A stretch of 64,000 nt of DNA from Mycobacterium seoulense (GTDB lineage: Bacteria; Actinomycetota; Actinomycetes; Mycobacteriales; Mycobacteriaceae): the NCBI RefSeq assembly GCF_010731595.1, contig NZ_AP022582.1, positions 1 to 64,000 on the forward strand. The letters run 5' to 3'. This document shows positions 1 through 9,702 of the stretch, one piece after another; positions within the stretch are counted from its first letter, which is position 1, and each line of letters starts with the position of its first letter. A program made the position numbers and the translations under genes. The notes under the pieces were generated by a model that was given only the letters and a program-made list of their open reading frames with translations, ran no database searches and had not been told where the DNA came from.

Positions 1-306
1 TCACGTCGTGGCGCAGCATCGTGATCGCGATCAACGGGTTGCCGAGGATGACGCGGACCGCCTTGCGGTCGATGCCCGCCCTGGTGATCCACGCACCGTG
101 GTCGAACACCCCGAACAGCATGAATCCGCTGGGCCCCATGGGATTCGACGCGCTGCCGGTAGGACTCCCAGTCATCGCTGCTCGTCGCGATGTCGTTGAT
201 GGGCACCGGCCGCTCACCGATGTCTGCCAGTAAGGCGGCGCACAGTTCGTCGTAGTTTGGTGCTGGCGTAGCGCACCCGCACGCCCTCGAACCGGGTCTC
301 GGTCAT
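1..306 (-). pseudogene. DUF302 family protein, frameshifted, 3' end outside window
   Basis: Reading from an ATG at 306 gives MTETRFEGVRVRYAS and then loses frame. Moving one base restores NYDELCAALLADIGERPVPI, and a second shift near 140 restores GFMLFGVFDHGAWITRAG to the window edge. The FDHGAW...NPL core is what I associate with DUF302, a small family of unknown function. Both breaks look like missing G/C bases. The C-terminal end is cut off by the window. The family call is from motif memory; the reading-frame breaks are seen directly. Confidence 0.6.
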
Positions 307-380
307 CGGACTGGCCCCACCGCCCGGGATATTGTATGACGTCGGAAGTCCATGTCTACCTGTGCCTTTCAGAACTAGAT

Positions 381-1463
381 CTACAGCTTCCCTGTCCTTA
401 GATCCTCACCGGTCTTGAGGATCGGAGCCCGGTTCTCCAGTTGAACCCTCTCCCACAGGCCGCCTTGCCCAGCGCTCGTCCCCGCTGGTCCTCGCGCCGG
501 AACCACTCGGCGCTCCTTATCCGATTCGGGTGAATCTCATCGAGCAGAGCGTAATCGCGTTCAACGACTCCGTGTTTCCAGAGATTCCAGAATCCCGTGA
601 AGTTGTCGCGGACATTCATGGTGCTCTTGTCGTTTGGGTCCGCGTTGTACCCGGCAGGCGCATCCGCGATTCTACCGAGGGGGCCGTCCCTGAAGTACGT
701 GTCCAAATCGGTGTCGATGTACTGCGCCGGATGTCCGGTGACGTTCTCAAACGCCGCAGCAAGATCCGCGTAGGCGATATGGTCAACGGCGACTCCGAGA
801 TCGATGCCGTTCGCGCGCTCGGGATGGTCGAAAATCCAACGGACATAATATCCGCAATCTTCGAGAGCCAGATGGGGCACAGCGCCCTCACCGAGCGGGA
901 CCCGCCACGTCAAGACGCCGTCCTCGACGGTGGGCGTCATGGGCGTCCCGGGCGAGAGCACCATCTCGATGTAGGGACCCGTCGTGAAGACCGCCGCACC
1001 CATCCGATCGCCATTCACCTGATTCTGGAACAGGATCCACTCGCCCACGCGGCCCTTGCCGTCGTAGTGGCCGGTCCGGAAGCGCGTGTCGTATCCCGAT
1101 TTCTTGAGGCCGTAGTCCAGGTTTCCGTAGACGAAGAATTTCACACCCTCTTCGATGGCGATCTCGTAGCTGCGGATGGCCCAATAGGTCTCGGTCTTCT
1201 CGCCGGTGTTGAACCCGTCGATGTTGACAAACGCTCCGTCACAACCGCGAATCCTTCCCGCAGGACGGCCTCGTCGGCGAACGAGCCTTGACCGACCGAG
1301 ACATTGTCGAGTGCGAGCAGGTCCTTGGCTCGCCGGGAGCCGGGGTCGCGGCTGAGGAATCGAACCGAGTACTCTCGTCGGAGACCAGGGCACGTATGAC
1401 CGGGATGCCCTGGGCTCCGGTGCCGCCGATGACGAAGACTTTCGAGACGGTGTCGGAAGACAT
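381..1463 (-). pseudogene. NmrA-like NAD(P)-binding (atypical SDR) protein, frameshifted
   Basis: The start at 1463 gives [19 protein letters not shown], an N-terminal Rossmann motif (GGTGAQG) typical of NmrA/HSCARG-type reductases. About 290 residues downstream run unbroken (FVNIDGFNTGEKTETYWAIR onward), matching the family in length (about 360 aa reconstructed). Frame breaks sit near 1365, 1250 and 460, and the repaired C-terminus ends at a TAG at 381. The ATG overlaps the stop of the upstream thiolase gene by one base (TAATG), so the two are probably co-transcribed. A redox-sensing or reductase role is inferred from fold only. Confidence 0.65.
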
Positions 1464-2622
1464 TACAGCCGCTCGATGATCGTGGCGTTGGCCATGCCGC
1501 CGCCCTCGCACATCGTCTGCAGCCCGTACCGTCCGCCGCGCTGTTCGAGGGCGTTGACCAGCGTGGTCATGATGCGGGCACCGCTGGCGCCGAGGGTGGC
1601 CGATCGCGATGGCACCGCCGTTGACGTTGGTCTTGGCCAGGTCGGCGCCGGTGTCCTTGGCCCACGCGAGCACGACGGGCGCGAAGGCCTCGTTCACCTC
1701 GAACAGGTCGATGTCGGCCAGCGTCAGGCCGGCCCGCCGCAGCACCTTCTCGGTGGCCGGGATGACCCCGGTCAGCATGTAGAGCGGATCGGAGCCCACC
1801 ACGGTGGTGGTGGTGGCGGGCCAGCGGGCGCAGGCCGTTTCTTGGCGGCCTCGCCGCTGGCGATCATGACCGCGGCGCTTCCATCGGAGAGCGGCGAGGA
1901 GTTGCCGGCGGTGATCTCCCAATTGATCTGCGGGAAGCGGGCATTCATCGCCTCGCTGTAGAACGCGGGCTGCAGCCCGGCCAGCGTCTGCACCGTCGTG
2001 CCGGGCCGGATGAATTCGTCGGCGGCAAGGCCGGCGATGGGGATCAGCTCGTTGTCGAAGAGCCCGTCTTTGGTCGCGCGGGCGGCCTTGTCATGGCTGC
2101 CGGCGGAGAACTCGTCGAGCTGGGTGCGTGAGAATCCCCATTTCGCCGCGATCAATTGGCGCTGATGCCCTGCGGCACCAGGCCGTCGGGATAGCGACGC
2201 GTCATGTCGTCGCCGAAGGGATTGCTGCCCGGCAGCACCGAGCTGCCCATGGGGACGCGGCCCATCGACTCCCCCCGCGCCACGACCAGGTCGTAGGCGC
2301 CGGAAACGACGCCCTGCGCGGCGAAGCTGATGGCCTGCTGGCTGCTGCCGCACCGGTCGATCGTGACGCCGGGAACCGACTCCGGGAACCCGGCACCCAG
2401 CAGCGCATTGCGGGCGATGTTGACTGCCTGGTCGCCGACCTGGGCCACCGCGCCGGCGATGACGTCGTCCACCTGCGCCGCGTCCACGCCGGTGCGCGCC
2501 ACCAGTTCGCGCAGGCTGTGCGCCAGCAGGTCGGCGGGCAACACGTCGTGCAGGGCACCGCTGGGTTTGCCCTTGCCGATTGGGGTGCGGACGGCTCCGA
2601 CGATGACGGCGTCGCGGTTCAT
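1463..2622 (-). pseudogene. Acetyl-CoA acyltransferase (thiolase, FadA-type), frameshifted
   Basis: The repaired product is about 386 aa, normal for a biosynthetic/degradative thiolase that condenses or cleaves beta-ketoacyl-CoA. It starts MNRDAVIVGAVRTPIGK after a clear GAGGAGG ribosome site, carries the nucleophile cysteine in DRCGSSQQA at about residue 90, the NEAFA motif, a C-terminal GH motif before [10 protein letters not shown], and ends [15 protein letters not shown]. Frame breaks occur near 2152 (an apparent missing G before TTG), 1810-1840 and 1608. It lies divergent from the HxlR regulator, which probably controls it. Family call firm; the chain-length substrate cannot be told. Confidence 0.8.
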
Positions 2623-2644
2623 GGCTCCTCCTCGAGTCCCAGCC

Positions 2645-2685
2645 ATCTAGGTATAGATCGCTGTACCCAGATAAACATCTAGGTA
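2645..2685. promoter_or_regulatory. Probable HxlR operator: three ATCTAGGTA-type half sites
   Basis: The 95-base gap between the divergent thiolase and HxlR genes holds ATCTAGGTA (2645-2653), its inverted near-copy TACCCAGAT (2664-2672) and a second ATCTAGGTA (2677-2685). Half-sites one and two form an inverted repeat with an 11-base spacer; two and three form an everted repeat with a 4-base spacer. HxlR dimers usually bind such repeats beside their own gene. The repeats are seen; the binding protein is inferred. Confidence 0.55.
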
Positions 2686-2717
2686 CACTAAACGCAACCC
2701 AGACGGGGAGGTGATCT

Positions 2718-3185
2718 ATGACACTGCTGCAGGGACCGCTGGCCGACCGCGATGCCTGGTCGGCCGCGGCGAATGTGCGATCGAGAAGACCATGGCGGTG
2801 GTGGGCACCAAATCCGCGATGCTCATCATGCGCGAGGCCTACTACGGCACGACACGCTTCGACGACTTCGCCCGCCGGGTGGGCATCACCAAGGCCGCCA
2901 CCTCGGCGCGGCTGTCCGAGCTTGTCGAGCTGGGGCTTGAAGCGCCGGCCGTACCACGAGCCCGGGCAACGCCGCCGCCAAGAATATGTGCTCACCGAGG
3001 CCGGCATCGACTTCATGCCGGTGGTGTGGGCGATGTTCGAGTGGGTCGGCGCCACCTGCCGGGGCGCAACCGCCTGCGCCTGACGCATCTGGGTGTGGCG
3101 CCGAAGCGGGCGTCGAAACCGTTGCACCGAAGGGCATTTGGTTCCGCCCGACGAGCTGGGCATGCGGCTGGCTAAGTCTGGTTGA
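2718..3185 (+). pseudogene. HxlR family transcriptional regulator, frameshifted
   Basis: The start ATG at 2718 follows GGGGAGG. The first residues MTLLQGPLADRDAWSAA are followed, after a break near 2775, by a winged helix: CAIEKTMAVVGTKSAMLIMR, then TRFDDFARRVGITKAATSAR and YVLTEAG. The CxIExxLxxxGxKxxxLIxR opening is the hallmark of HxlR proteins. Further breaks lie near 2940, 3055 and 3115; the repaired tail is [18 protein letters not shown] with TGA at 3183-3185. Length of about 155 aa is normal. It overlaps the rsgA tail by 14 bases and likely regulates the divergent thiolase operon. Confidence 0.7.
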
Positions 3186-4151
3186 GCGCGGCCAGCAGCC
3201 GGCGCGCGGCCCCCACGCGGCGGGCGGCGGGCCGGACAGGGTGTCGAGCGCGCACTCGGGGTCGGCCGGGGGGCCCATGTGTCCGCAGCCGCGCGGGCAG
3301 TTCTCGATCGCCTCGGCGAGGTCCGAGAAGGCCATCAGCACGTCGTCGGGTTGGATGTGGGCCAGCCCGAACGACCGGATGCCCGGGGTGTCGACCACCC
3401 AGCCCGATGTGGCGAGGGGCAGCGCGACCGATTGGGTGGAGGTGTGCCGCCCTCGGCCGATGTCGGTGACCTCGCCGACGGCCCGCTCCGCCTCGGGCAC
3501 GAGGCGATTCACCAACGTGGACTTGCCGACGCCGGAATGCCCGAGCAGCACGGTGATCTTGCCGGCCAGCAGGTCGGCCACCGCGAGCAGCGGGTCATCG
3601 CGGCCCGCCACGACGACCGTCAGGTCCAGGTCGACGAACTGCGCGGCGAACGGCTCCGGCGGCGCGAGGTCGGTCTTGGTCAGGCACAGAATCGGCGTCA
3701 GCCCGCCGGCGAAGGCGGCGATCAGCGCGCGGTCGACCAGGCCGGTGCGCGGCGGCGGGTCTGCCAGCGCCACCACGATCAGCAACTGGTCGGCGTTGGC
3801 GACCACCACGCGTTCGGTGGGGTCGGTGTCGTCGGCCGTGTGGCGCAACACCGTTCGCCGTTCCCCGCGCCGCACGATGCGGGCCAGCGTGTCCAGCCGC
3901 CCGGACAGATCGCCGACGATGTCGACCTCGTCACCGACCACGATCGGGGTGCGGCCCAGTTCCCTGGCCCGCATGGCCGTGACCCGCCGATCGGGGTCCC
4001 CGCCGAGCACGCACCCCCAGCGGCCGCGGTCGACGCTGATCACCATCGCCGGCTCGGCGTCGGCGTGCTCGGGACGAGTCTTGGTGCGCGGTCGCGAGCC
4101 CCTGCCGGAGCGGACCCTGACGTCGGACTCGTCGTAATCGCCGGGCCTCAA
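3172..4151 (-). CDS. rsgA: Ribosome small-subunit-dependent GTPase RsgA (one frameshift near 3' end)
   Basis: Circularly permuted GTPase that assists 30S subunit maturation. It shows the diagnostic order G4 (TKTD), G1 (GHSGVGKST), then G3 (DTPG), with a preceding OB-fold and a C-terminal zinc module ending CPRGCGHMG...CAL. I choose the TTG at 4151 because it overlaps the aroA stop (TTGA), and the protein then starts [10 protein letters not shown] as in other mycobacteria. After [10 protein letters not shown] the frame is lost near 3225; one added base restores [10 protein letters not shown] and a TAG at 3172. The gene is M. tuberculosis Rv3228 by position. The break is probably a sequence error. 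Confidence 0.85.
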
Positions 4152-5440
4152 ATATCGGACTCCAGCATGTGCGCCCACAGCTGCGGAAACTCGGGCAGCG
4201 TCTTGGAGGTGGAGCCGATGTCGTCCACCTGGACCCCGGCCACCCGCAGCCCGACGATCGCGCCCGCCATCGCCATCCGGTGGTCGGCGTAGGCGCGCCA
4301 GACGCCGGGCCGCAGCGGTGCCGCGGTGATCACCAAGCCGTCGGGTGTTTCCGTGCAGTCGCCGCCGAGGCGATTGATCTCGGCGCTCAGCGCGGCGAGC
4401 CGGTCGGTCTCGTGGCCCCGCAGGTGCCCGATGCCGGACAGGCGCGACACCGATCCGGGCTTCGCCAGCGCGGCCAGCGCCGCCACCGCCGGGGTCAGTT
4501 CGCCGACGGCGCGCAGGTCGACGTCGAACCCGTCGTAGTCGGCGGAACCCTGCACCTCGAGGAACGAATCACCTTGGTTGACAACGGCGTTCAGCTTGCC
4601 CAGCACGGTCAGGATGTTCTCGGCGGGTTGCACGCTGGCGGCCGGCCAGCCGGTGATGCGGACCGTTCCACCGCTGACCACGGCCGCCGCCAGGAACGGC
4701 ACGGCGTTCGTCAGATCGGGTTCGACCTCCCAGCGCCGGGCCGCGACCGGGCCGGGGCGCACCCGCCAGCGGTTGGGCACCGAATCGTCGACGTCGACCC
4801 CGGCCTGCCGCAGCATCTGCACGGTCATCGCGATGTGCGGCGCCGACGGCAGCGTCGCGCCGGTGTGCTGCACGGTCAGGCCCTCGGCGAACGACGGCGC
4901 GCACAACAGCAGCCCCGAGACGAACTGCGACGACGCCGAGGCGTCGATCGCCACGGTGCCCCCGGCGACCGACCCGCTGCCGTGCACGCGAAAGGGCAGA
5001 CCCGCGCCCTCGATCGGCACGCCCAGGCCGCGCAGGGCGTCGAGCAGCGGCGCGATGGGCCGCACCCGGGCCTGCTCGTCGCCGTCGAACTCGACCACCG
5101 CTTCGGCCAGCGCGGCCAGCGGCGGCACGAAGCGCAGGACCGTACCGGCCAGGCCGCAATCCACCCGCGCGTCGGGCCCGGGCGCGATGCGGCCACTGAC
5201 CGTCAGCTCGGATCCCGTGCCGTCGACGCGCAAACCCAGTGCGCGCAGCGCGCCGATCATCAGGTCGGTGTCCCGGCTGCGCAGCGCCCCGCTGATGCTC
5301 GGGGTGCCCCCAGTCGGCGGGCCCTGCGCGGCCGCCAGCGCCGCCAGCACCAGCGCCCGGTTGGTCTGCGACTTCGAGCCCGGAACGGTCACGGTCGCGT
5401 GCACCGGTTGCGGTGCGCTGGGGGCCGTCCACATACTCAC
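4148..5440 (-). CDS. aroA: 3-phosphoshikimate 1-carboxyvinyltransferase (EPSP synthase)
   Basis: Cytosolic shikimate-pathway enzyme that joins phosphoenolpyruvate to shikimate-3-phosphate. The 430-aa frame is unbroken, unlike its neighbours. It contains [19 protein letters not shown] at residues 19-37 with the substrate-binding Lys23, [18 protein letters not shown], and the late [17 protein letters not shown] signature. Starts at 5440 or at the in-frame ATG two codons later (5434) are both possible. The gene overlaps rsgA by four bases and is divergent from the SRAP gene. Confidence 0.95.
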   Translation of the reverse strand: MSMWTAPSAPQPVHATVTVPGSKSQTNRALVLAALAAAQGPPTGGTPSISGALRSRDTDLMIGALRALGLRVDGTGSELTVSGRIAPGPDARVDCGLAGTVLRFVPPLAALAEAVVEFDGDEQARVRPIAPLLDALRGLGVPIEGAGLPFRVHGSGSVAGGTVAIDASASSQFVSGLLLCAPSFAEGLTVQHTGATLPSAPHIAMTVQMLRQAGVDVDDSVPNRWRVRPGPVAARRWEVEPDLTNAVPFLAAAVVSGGTVRITGWPAASVQPAENILTVLGKLNAVVNQGDSFLEVQGSADYDGFDVDLRAVGELTPAVAALAALAKPGSVSRLSGIGHLRGHETDRLAALSAEINRLGGDCTETPDGLVITAAPLRPGVWRAYADHRMAMAGAIVGLRVAGVQVDDIGSTSKTLPEFPQLWAHMLESDI

Positions 5441-5462
5441 CGGTCCATCATGGCGTGTCTTG

Positions 5463-5501
5463 GTGGCTCTGCCACCAATGGGAGTGCCGTGGCTCTGCCA
5501 C
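5463..5501. repeat. Two tandem copies of a 13-base palindrome before the SRAP gene
   Basis: The palindrome GTGGCTCTGCCAC occurs at 5463-5475 and again at 5489-5501, with centres 26 bases apart. The first copy extends by one more pair on each side. The second runs into the SRAP start codon. The copies could be stacked operator sites or hairpins over the ribosome-binding region. No known regulator motif matches from memory. Confidence 0.55.
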
Positions 5502-5502
5502 C

Positions 5503-6265
5503 ATGGAGTTATGTGGACGGTTCGCGGTCACCACGGATCCGGCTCTGCTGGCCCAGAAGATCAAGGCGATCGACGAGGCCACCGGCGCCTCGGAGAGCGC
5601 CGGGGCGCCCAACTACAACGTGGCCCCGACGTCGACCGTCGCGACGGTCGTCCGCCGCCACAGCGACCCCGACGACGAGCCCACCCGGCGGGTCCGGCTG
5701 ATGCGCTGGGGCCTGGTGCCGTGGGCCAAGGCCGGTGCCGACGGGGCGCCCGAGACCAAGGGCCCGATGCTGATCAACGCCCGTGCGGACAAGGTCACCA
5801 CCTCGCCCGCGTTCCGGTCGAGCGCCAAGTCGAAGCGGTGCCTGATCCCGATGGACGGCTACTACGAATGGCGCGTCAACGACGCCGTCGCCGGCAAGAA
5901 GTCCCGCAAGACGCCGTTCTTCATGTACCGCGAGGACGGCGAGCCGCTGTTCATGGCGGGCCTGTGGTCGGTGTGGAAGCCCGCCAGGAGGCGTCGCCCT
6001 GCTGAGTTGCACCATCATCACCACCGATGCGCCCGGGGAGCTGGCCGAGATCCATGACCGGATGCCGCTGGTGGTGCCCGAACGGGAGTGGGACCGCTGG
6101 CTGGACCCCGACGCCCCGGCCGACGAAGAGCTGCTGACCCGGCCGCCCGACGTGCGCGGCATCCGCATGCGCGAGGTCTCGACGCTGGTCAACAACGTCC
6201 GCAACAACGGGCCGCAGCTACTCGAGCCGGCCGGCCCGGAACCCGAACAGGCGACCCTGCTCTAG
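5503..6265 (+). pseudogene. SRAP domain protein (HMCES/YedK family), frameshifted
   Basis: SRAP proteins form a covalent thiazolidine with abasic sites in single-stranded DNA through an N-terminal cysteine. Here [20 protein letters not shown] opens the domain, and MRWGLVPWAK, INARADKV, RCLIPMDGYYEWR and the later IHDRMPLVVPE are all characteristic. The frame is lost near 5985 and 6003 and resumes to a stop at 6265 (about 253 aa repaired). The nearest start at 5503 puts the cysteine at residue 4 (MELCGRF) rather than residue 2. Equivalent to Rv3226c. Confidence 0.8.
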
Positions 6266-6327
6266 CGTCAATTGCTGAGGCGGGACTTAGCATGCCTGTG
6301 TGACTGGCTCGTACACATACTCGTTCG

Positions 6328-7175
6328 ATGACATCCGAAACCGTCCGGTCGCGGTGGTCGGGCGGGAACGCTGGGCCGCCGCATCGCGTTGATGTTCGCC
6401 AGCCGCGGCGGCACCGTCCGGATCTTCGCCCCGCGCGCCGAACAGCGCGCCGCCGCGTGCAGTACGTCGCGGAAGCCCTACCGAAGCTGTTGGAGGACCG
6501 CGGCTTTGGTGAACTGGGTGGCGCGACGGCCGCGGGGTCGCTGGAAGAGGCGTTGGACGACGCCTGGCTTGTCGTGGAGTCCGTCCCGGAGAAACTGGAG
6601 ATCAAGATCGCAACGTGGGACCAGATCGACCAAGCCGCGCCGCCGGGCACCATCTTCGGCACCAACTCTTCGTCGTATCCGTCGCGTCTGATGGCCCGCG
6701 GCGTGCGCGACAAGACCCGCTTGTGCAACACGCACTTCTACATGCCGCCCGAGGCCAACGCCGTCGACCTGATGTCCGACGGGCAGACCGACCGCGCCTG
6801 CTCGACACCCTGCTGACCGTGCTGCCCGAGTTCGGCGTCCATCCCTTCGAGGCGCGCAAGGAATGCACCGGCTTCATCTTCAATCGCATCTGGGCGGCGA
6901 TCAAGCGGGAGTCCCTGGCCGTGGTCGCCGAGGGTGTGGCGCGCCCAGAGGATGTCGACGGGATGTTCAAGAGCAACCTGGGCGTGCCGGCCGGTCCGTT
7001 CCAGATGATGGACGCGGTCGGGCTGGACGTGGTGCTCGACATCGAGAACCACTACGCCGACGAGTTCCCGCACCTCCCGAGGCACGTGCGGGAGTTGCTG
7101 CAGTCGTACGTCGATGCCGGCAAGCTCGGCGTGAAGTCCGGCGAAGGTTTCTACAGTTATCGGTCCGGGGCGTGA
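6328..7175 (+). pseudogene. 3-hydroxyacyl-CoA dehydrogenase family protein, frameshifted
   Basis: NAD-dependent oxidation of 3-hydroxyacyl-CoA is the family reaction. From the ATG at 6328, four or so missing bases in the first 140 bases scramble the Rossmann loop (repaired sense: GAGTLGRRIALMFASRGGTV). Then LEEALDDAWLVVESVPEKLE, GTNSSSYPSRLM and NTHFYMPPEANAV are clean, a break occurs near 6797, and KECTGFIFNRIWAAIKRESL through KLGVKSGEGFYSY completes the C-terminal domain. Repaired length is about 284 aa, normal for 3-hydroxybutyryl-CoA dehydrogenases. Substrate chain length is unknown. Confidence 0.75.
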
Positions 7176-7214
7176 CCGCGACGCCGCCGAGCCAGGTCCG
7201 GCCGAACGCGTGGC

Positions 7215-7509
7215 CTAGTTGCTGAGCACCAGCTTCCAGTTACCGTTGATGTTCCGATCCGGAATACACCAGAAGTTGTTCCAGGTACCCGGCGTGGTGG
7301 CCTTCACGCCCGGCCCGGCGTTCTGGCACGCCTCCCGGGTTGGGTATTACCCTCGGTCTGAATCGTGTCGGCGTGGCTGACAACCACGCCGGTCGTCATC
7401 AACCCCGCGAATGCCAGTGCGCCGGCGGCAAGGATTGTCCCGGCGCGCGCTTTGCCGGCCGATTTCTTCACACCGGCCGAGTCCGGTTGAACGATCGCTT
7501 CGTTTCCAT
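7215..7509 (-). pseudogene. Small exported protein, frameshifted
   Basis: An AGGAGG site precedes an ATG at 7509. After a probable break in the first 15 codons the sequence shows a basic stretch and a signal-type hydrophobic core (TILAAGALAFAGLMTTGVVV) ending SHAD, a likely signal peptidase I site. A second break near 7345 restores NYPTREACQNAGPGV and PGTWNNFWCIPDRNINGNW to a TAG at 7215. The mature part has two cysteines and is about 50 aa. I do not recognise the family; export is inferred from the leader. Confidence 0.5.
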
Positions 7510-7765
7510 TCAATCCTCCTGTGGCGCTCCATCTGGCGGTCCGTGAGGGGGATACGAACCCGCGGTAGCGCAAAGTGTATGACCACACGAGCCCACGAGC
7601 CGCTCGAACTGGGCAACAACGTTGTCTCCCGCCGACAAATGGTGGCGCGGCCCCGCACAATGCACGGGAATTTGGTTCAACGTTTGTCCGCGATATCCAC
7701 GCGTGATACCGAATTGTTTCGCCAAAGACATTTCCTTTGCGCCGATGATGGCGAACCATATTGGC

Positions 7766-8351
7766 ATGACGAATACCGACCAGACCGTGTTTGAGGGTCC
7801 CTGCAGCAACTTGCCCGCAGCGCGTGGCAGTTGCTTCTGCTCATCGGTGTCCTGGCGGTGGCACTTGGTGCCATCGTGCTGGCTTGGCCAGGCAAGACAC
7901 TATTCGTGGCGGGTGTGCTGTTCGGCATCTATTTGGTGGTTTTGGATCGGGTGGGTATGTGTTTGCCGCGTTCGGCACACACACCGGGGCCGCGATGAGG
8001 GTGTTGACGTTCATCACCGGCATCGTGTCGCTGGTTCTCGGCCTCTTTTGCTTTCGCGACAAATTCGAGGCGGTCACCCTGCTCGCCATATGGATCGGCG
8101 TTAGCTGGCTGTTTCGCGGGTTCACCCTGCTCGCGGCGGCGCTGTCGTTCGACCACCTGCCCGGCCGCGGCTGGCAGGTGCTGTCCGGGCTGATCATCGT
8201 GATCGGCGGCGCCGTGCTGATCGTCTCGCCGCTCGACTCGATCGCCGTCCTGACCCTGGTCGCCGGCTGCTGGCTGATCGCCATCGGCATAGTGGACGTC
8301 ATCACGGCGCTTCAGGTTCGCAGCCGGGCCAAAGGCGTGACGGGAGTCTAG
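7766..8351 (+). pseudogene. HdeD/DUF308 family membrane protein, frameshifted at 5' end
   Basis: The repaired frame begins MTNTDQTVFEGP at 7766, breaks near 7800 and 7945, and then runs to 8351. It has about six hydrophobic helices, for example WQLLLLIGVLAVALGAIVLA and LSGLIIVIGGAVLIV, in the repeated two-helix pattern of HdeD-like proteins (about 194 aa). The family is linked in enterobacteria to acid resistance; its role in mycobacteria is not established. The stop shares a CTAG with the opposing PucR gene, so the two end tail to tail. Confidence 0.65.
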
Positions 8352-9562
8352 GAGCCGCCGCTCCGCCTCGAACACCAGGCACAGCTCGGCGACATCCCTT
8401 GGCCGCGAAAGCGATCGGCCGGTCAACTCCTCGATGCGGCGCAGCCGGTGCCGCACCGTGTTGGGGTGGCAGAAGATTTTCGACGCGGCGTCGTTGGCGG
8501 AGCCGCCCGAATCCAGCCAAGCCTGGAAGGTATCGAGAAGGACCGCGCGCTCCTCGGCGGGCAGTTCGTCCACCCGCCGCAACAGCGACGACCTGATCTT
8601 TGCCATCGCCTCGGGCGCGCTGACCGCCAACACGGCCAGCGGGTGTCGTCGAAGACCGAGATCAGCGACGCACCAGACGGTTTGCCGGTGAGCGCCAATC
8701 GGGCTAGTCGCAACGCGTCGCTGGTTTCGGCCAGTTCGCGAAACGGCGGGCTGATGCCGACCCGCGCGATCGCGACCTGGCCGAGCACTTCGACGAGGGT
8801 GTTCAGGGCGTCGGTCGTTGGCCCGTTGAGATGGACGATGCCCACCTGCACGTCAGGCAGGAGCCGCCAGGCCGACCGAATATCGCGGGCGGACAGCTTG
8901 TTTTCGATCACCGGCAGCCCCACCCTCCCGATCGCGGGCAGTTCCGCGCCACCACGACATAGGGGCCAGAGGTGGGCAGGCGCAGCAGATCGGCGGCCTC
9001 CCAGAGGCTCCGCCTGTTGGTCATCCGGCGGGACAACAGCGCTTCCACCAATGCCGATCGCTCTTCCTCCCGCCCAGGATCTGCGTCGTGAGTTGGTGGC
9101 GGTAAGCGTCGGCCATCGCTTGGGTGAACGTCTCCTGGGCGAAGAAGATCCGTGCCGTCGCATCCAGGATGGCGTCGGTCGGTATTGCCGCGGCACGGGC
9201 GGTGGCGAGGGTCTCCTCCCACATGAACCGAAAACCGATCCGGTAGGCGGTCATCACCGCCGGTAGCGGCACGCCCGCGAGCGCACGTTCGGTGCCGGTG
9301 CGCTCGGCGGGTGAGACGTCGACATCGGCGCCGCTGGTGAGAGAGTCGAAGATGAACGCCACGTTCGCCGCGCAACTCTGCGCGACCTGATCCTGGTGAC
9401 GACGCCGCCGTCCCGGTATGCGTCGATGTCGCGGCAGAGCAGATCGGCCATCGCCTTTCCCAATTTCGGTGCGCGAGACAGCATGAGCTTGCTGAGTTCG
9501 GCGACATACGGATCGATCGGTGCGCCATGCCGAACACCGCGGTTTCTCGGTGCCACGCCCAT
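8348..9562 (-). pseudogene. PucR family transcriptional regulator, frameshifted
   Basis: From the ATG at 9562 the pieces join as MGVAPRNRGV, IDPYVAELSKLMLSRAPKLG, then a middle region with PLPAVMTAYRIGFRFMWEET, and a C-terminal PucR-type helix-turn-helix: DELPAEERAVLLDTFQAWLD, NDAASKIFCHPNTVRHRLRR, IEELTGRSLSRPRDVAELCL. The last part is diagnostic of CdaR/PucR proteins. At least five frame breaks lie near 9400, 9085, 8945, 8660 and 8355. Repaired length is about 405 aa. It is divergent from the acyl-CoA ligase operon across 140 bases and may control it. Confidence 0.7.
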
Positions 9563-9702
9563 AGCGCAAACCTTATGCCCGGGTCTTGAATGTGGCCGCT
9601 CACACCGAACCGGCCTTCTTGTTGTTTCCGCAAACATTGTGACCCGCGCTGGCCGAGATCACGCTTGAAGCGAGCACGATAAGCACTCCCCGGAGGCCCC
9701 GC

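Noticed and set aside
530..1291. Long open frame on the + strand opposite the NmrA-like gene
   Set aside because: No family motif; explained by GC-rich third-codon shadowing of the real minus-strand gene.
4169..5701. 510-codon open frame on the + strand over aroA
   Set aside because: Composition rich in Arg/Gly/Ala with no motif; shadow of aroA.
7531..7625. tRNA-like T-arm (GGGTTCGTATCCC) on the minus strand in the exported-protein / HdeD gap
   Set aside because: No matching 5' acceptor strand, a poor D arm, no CCA, and a mismatched T stem at full length; most likely a chance hairpin.
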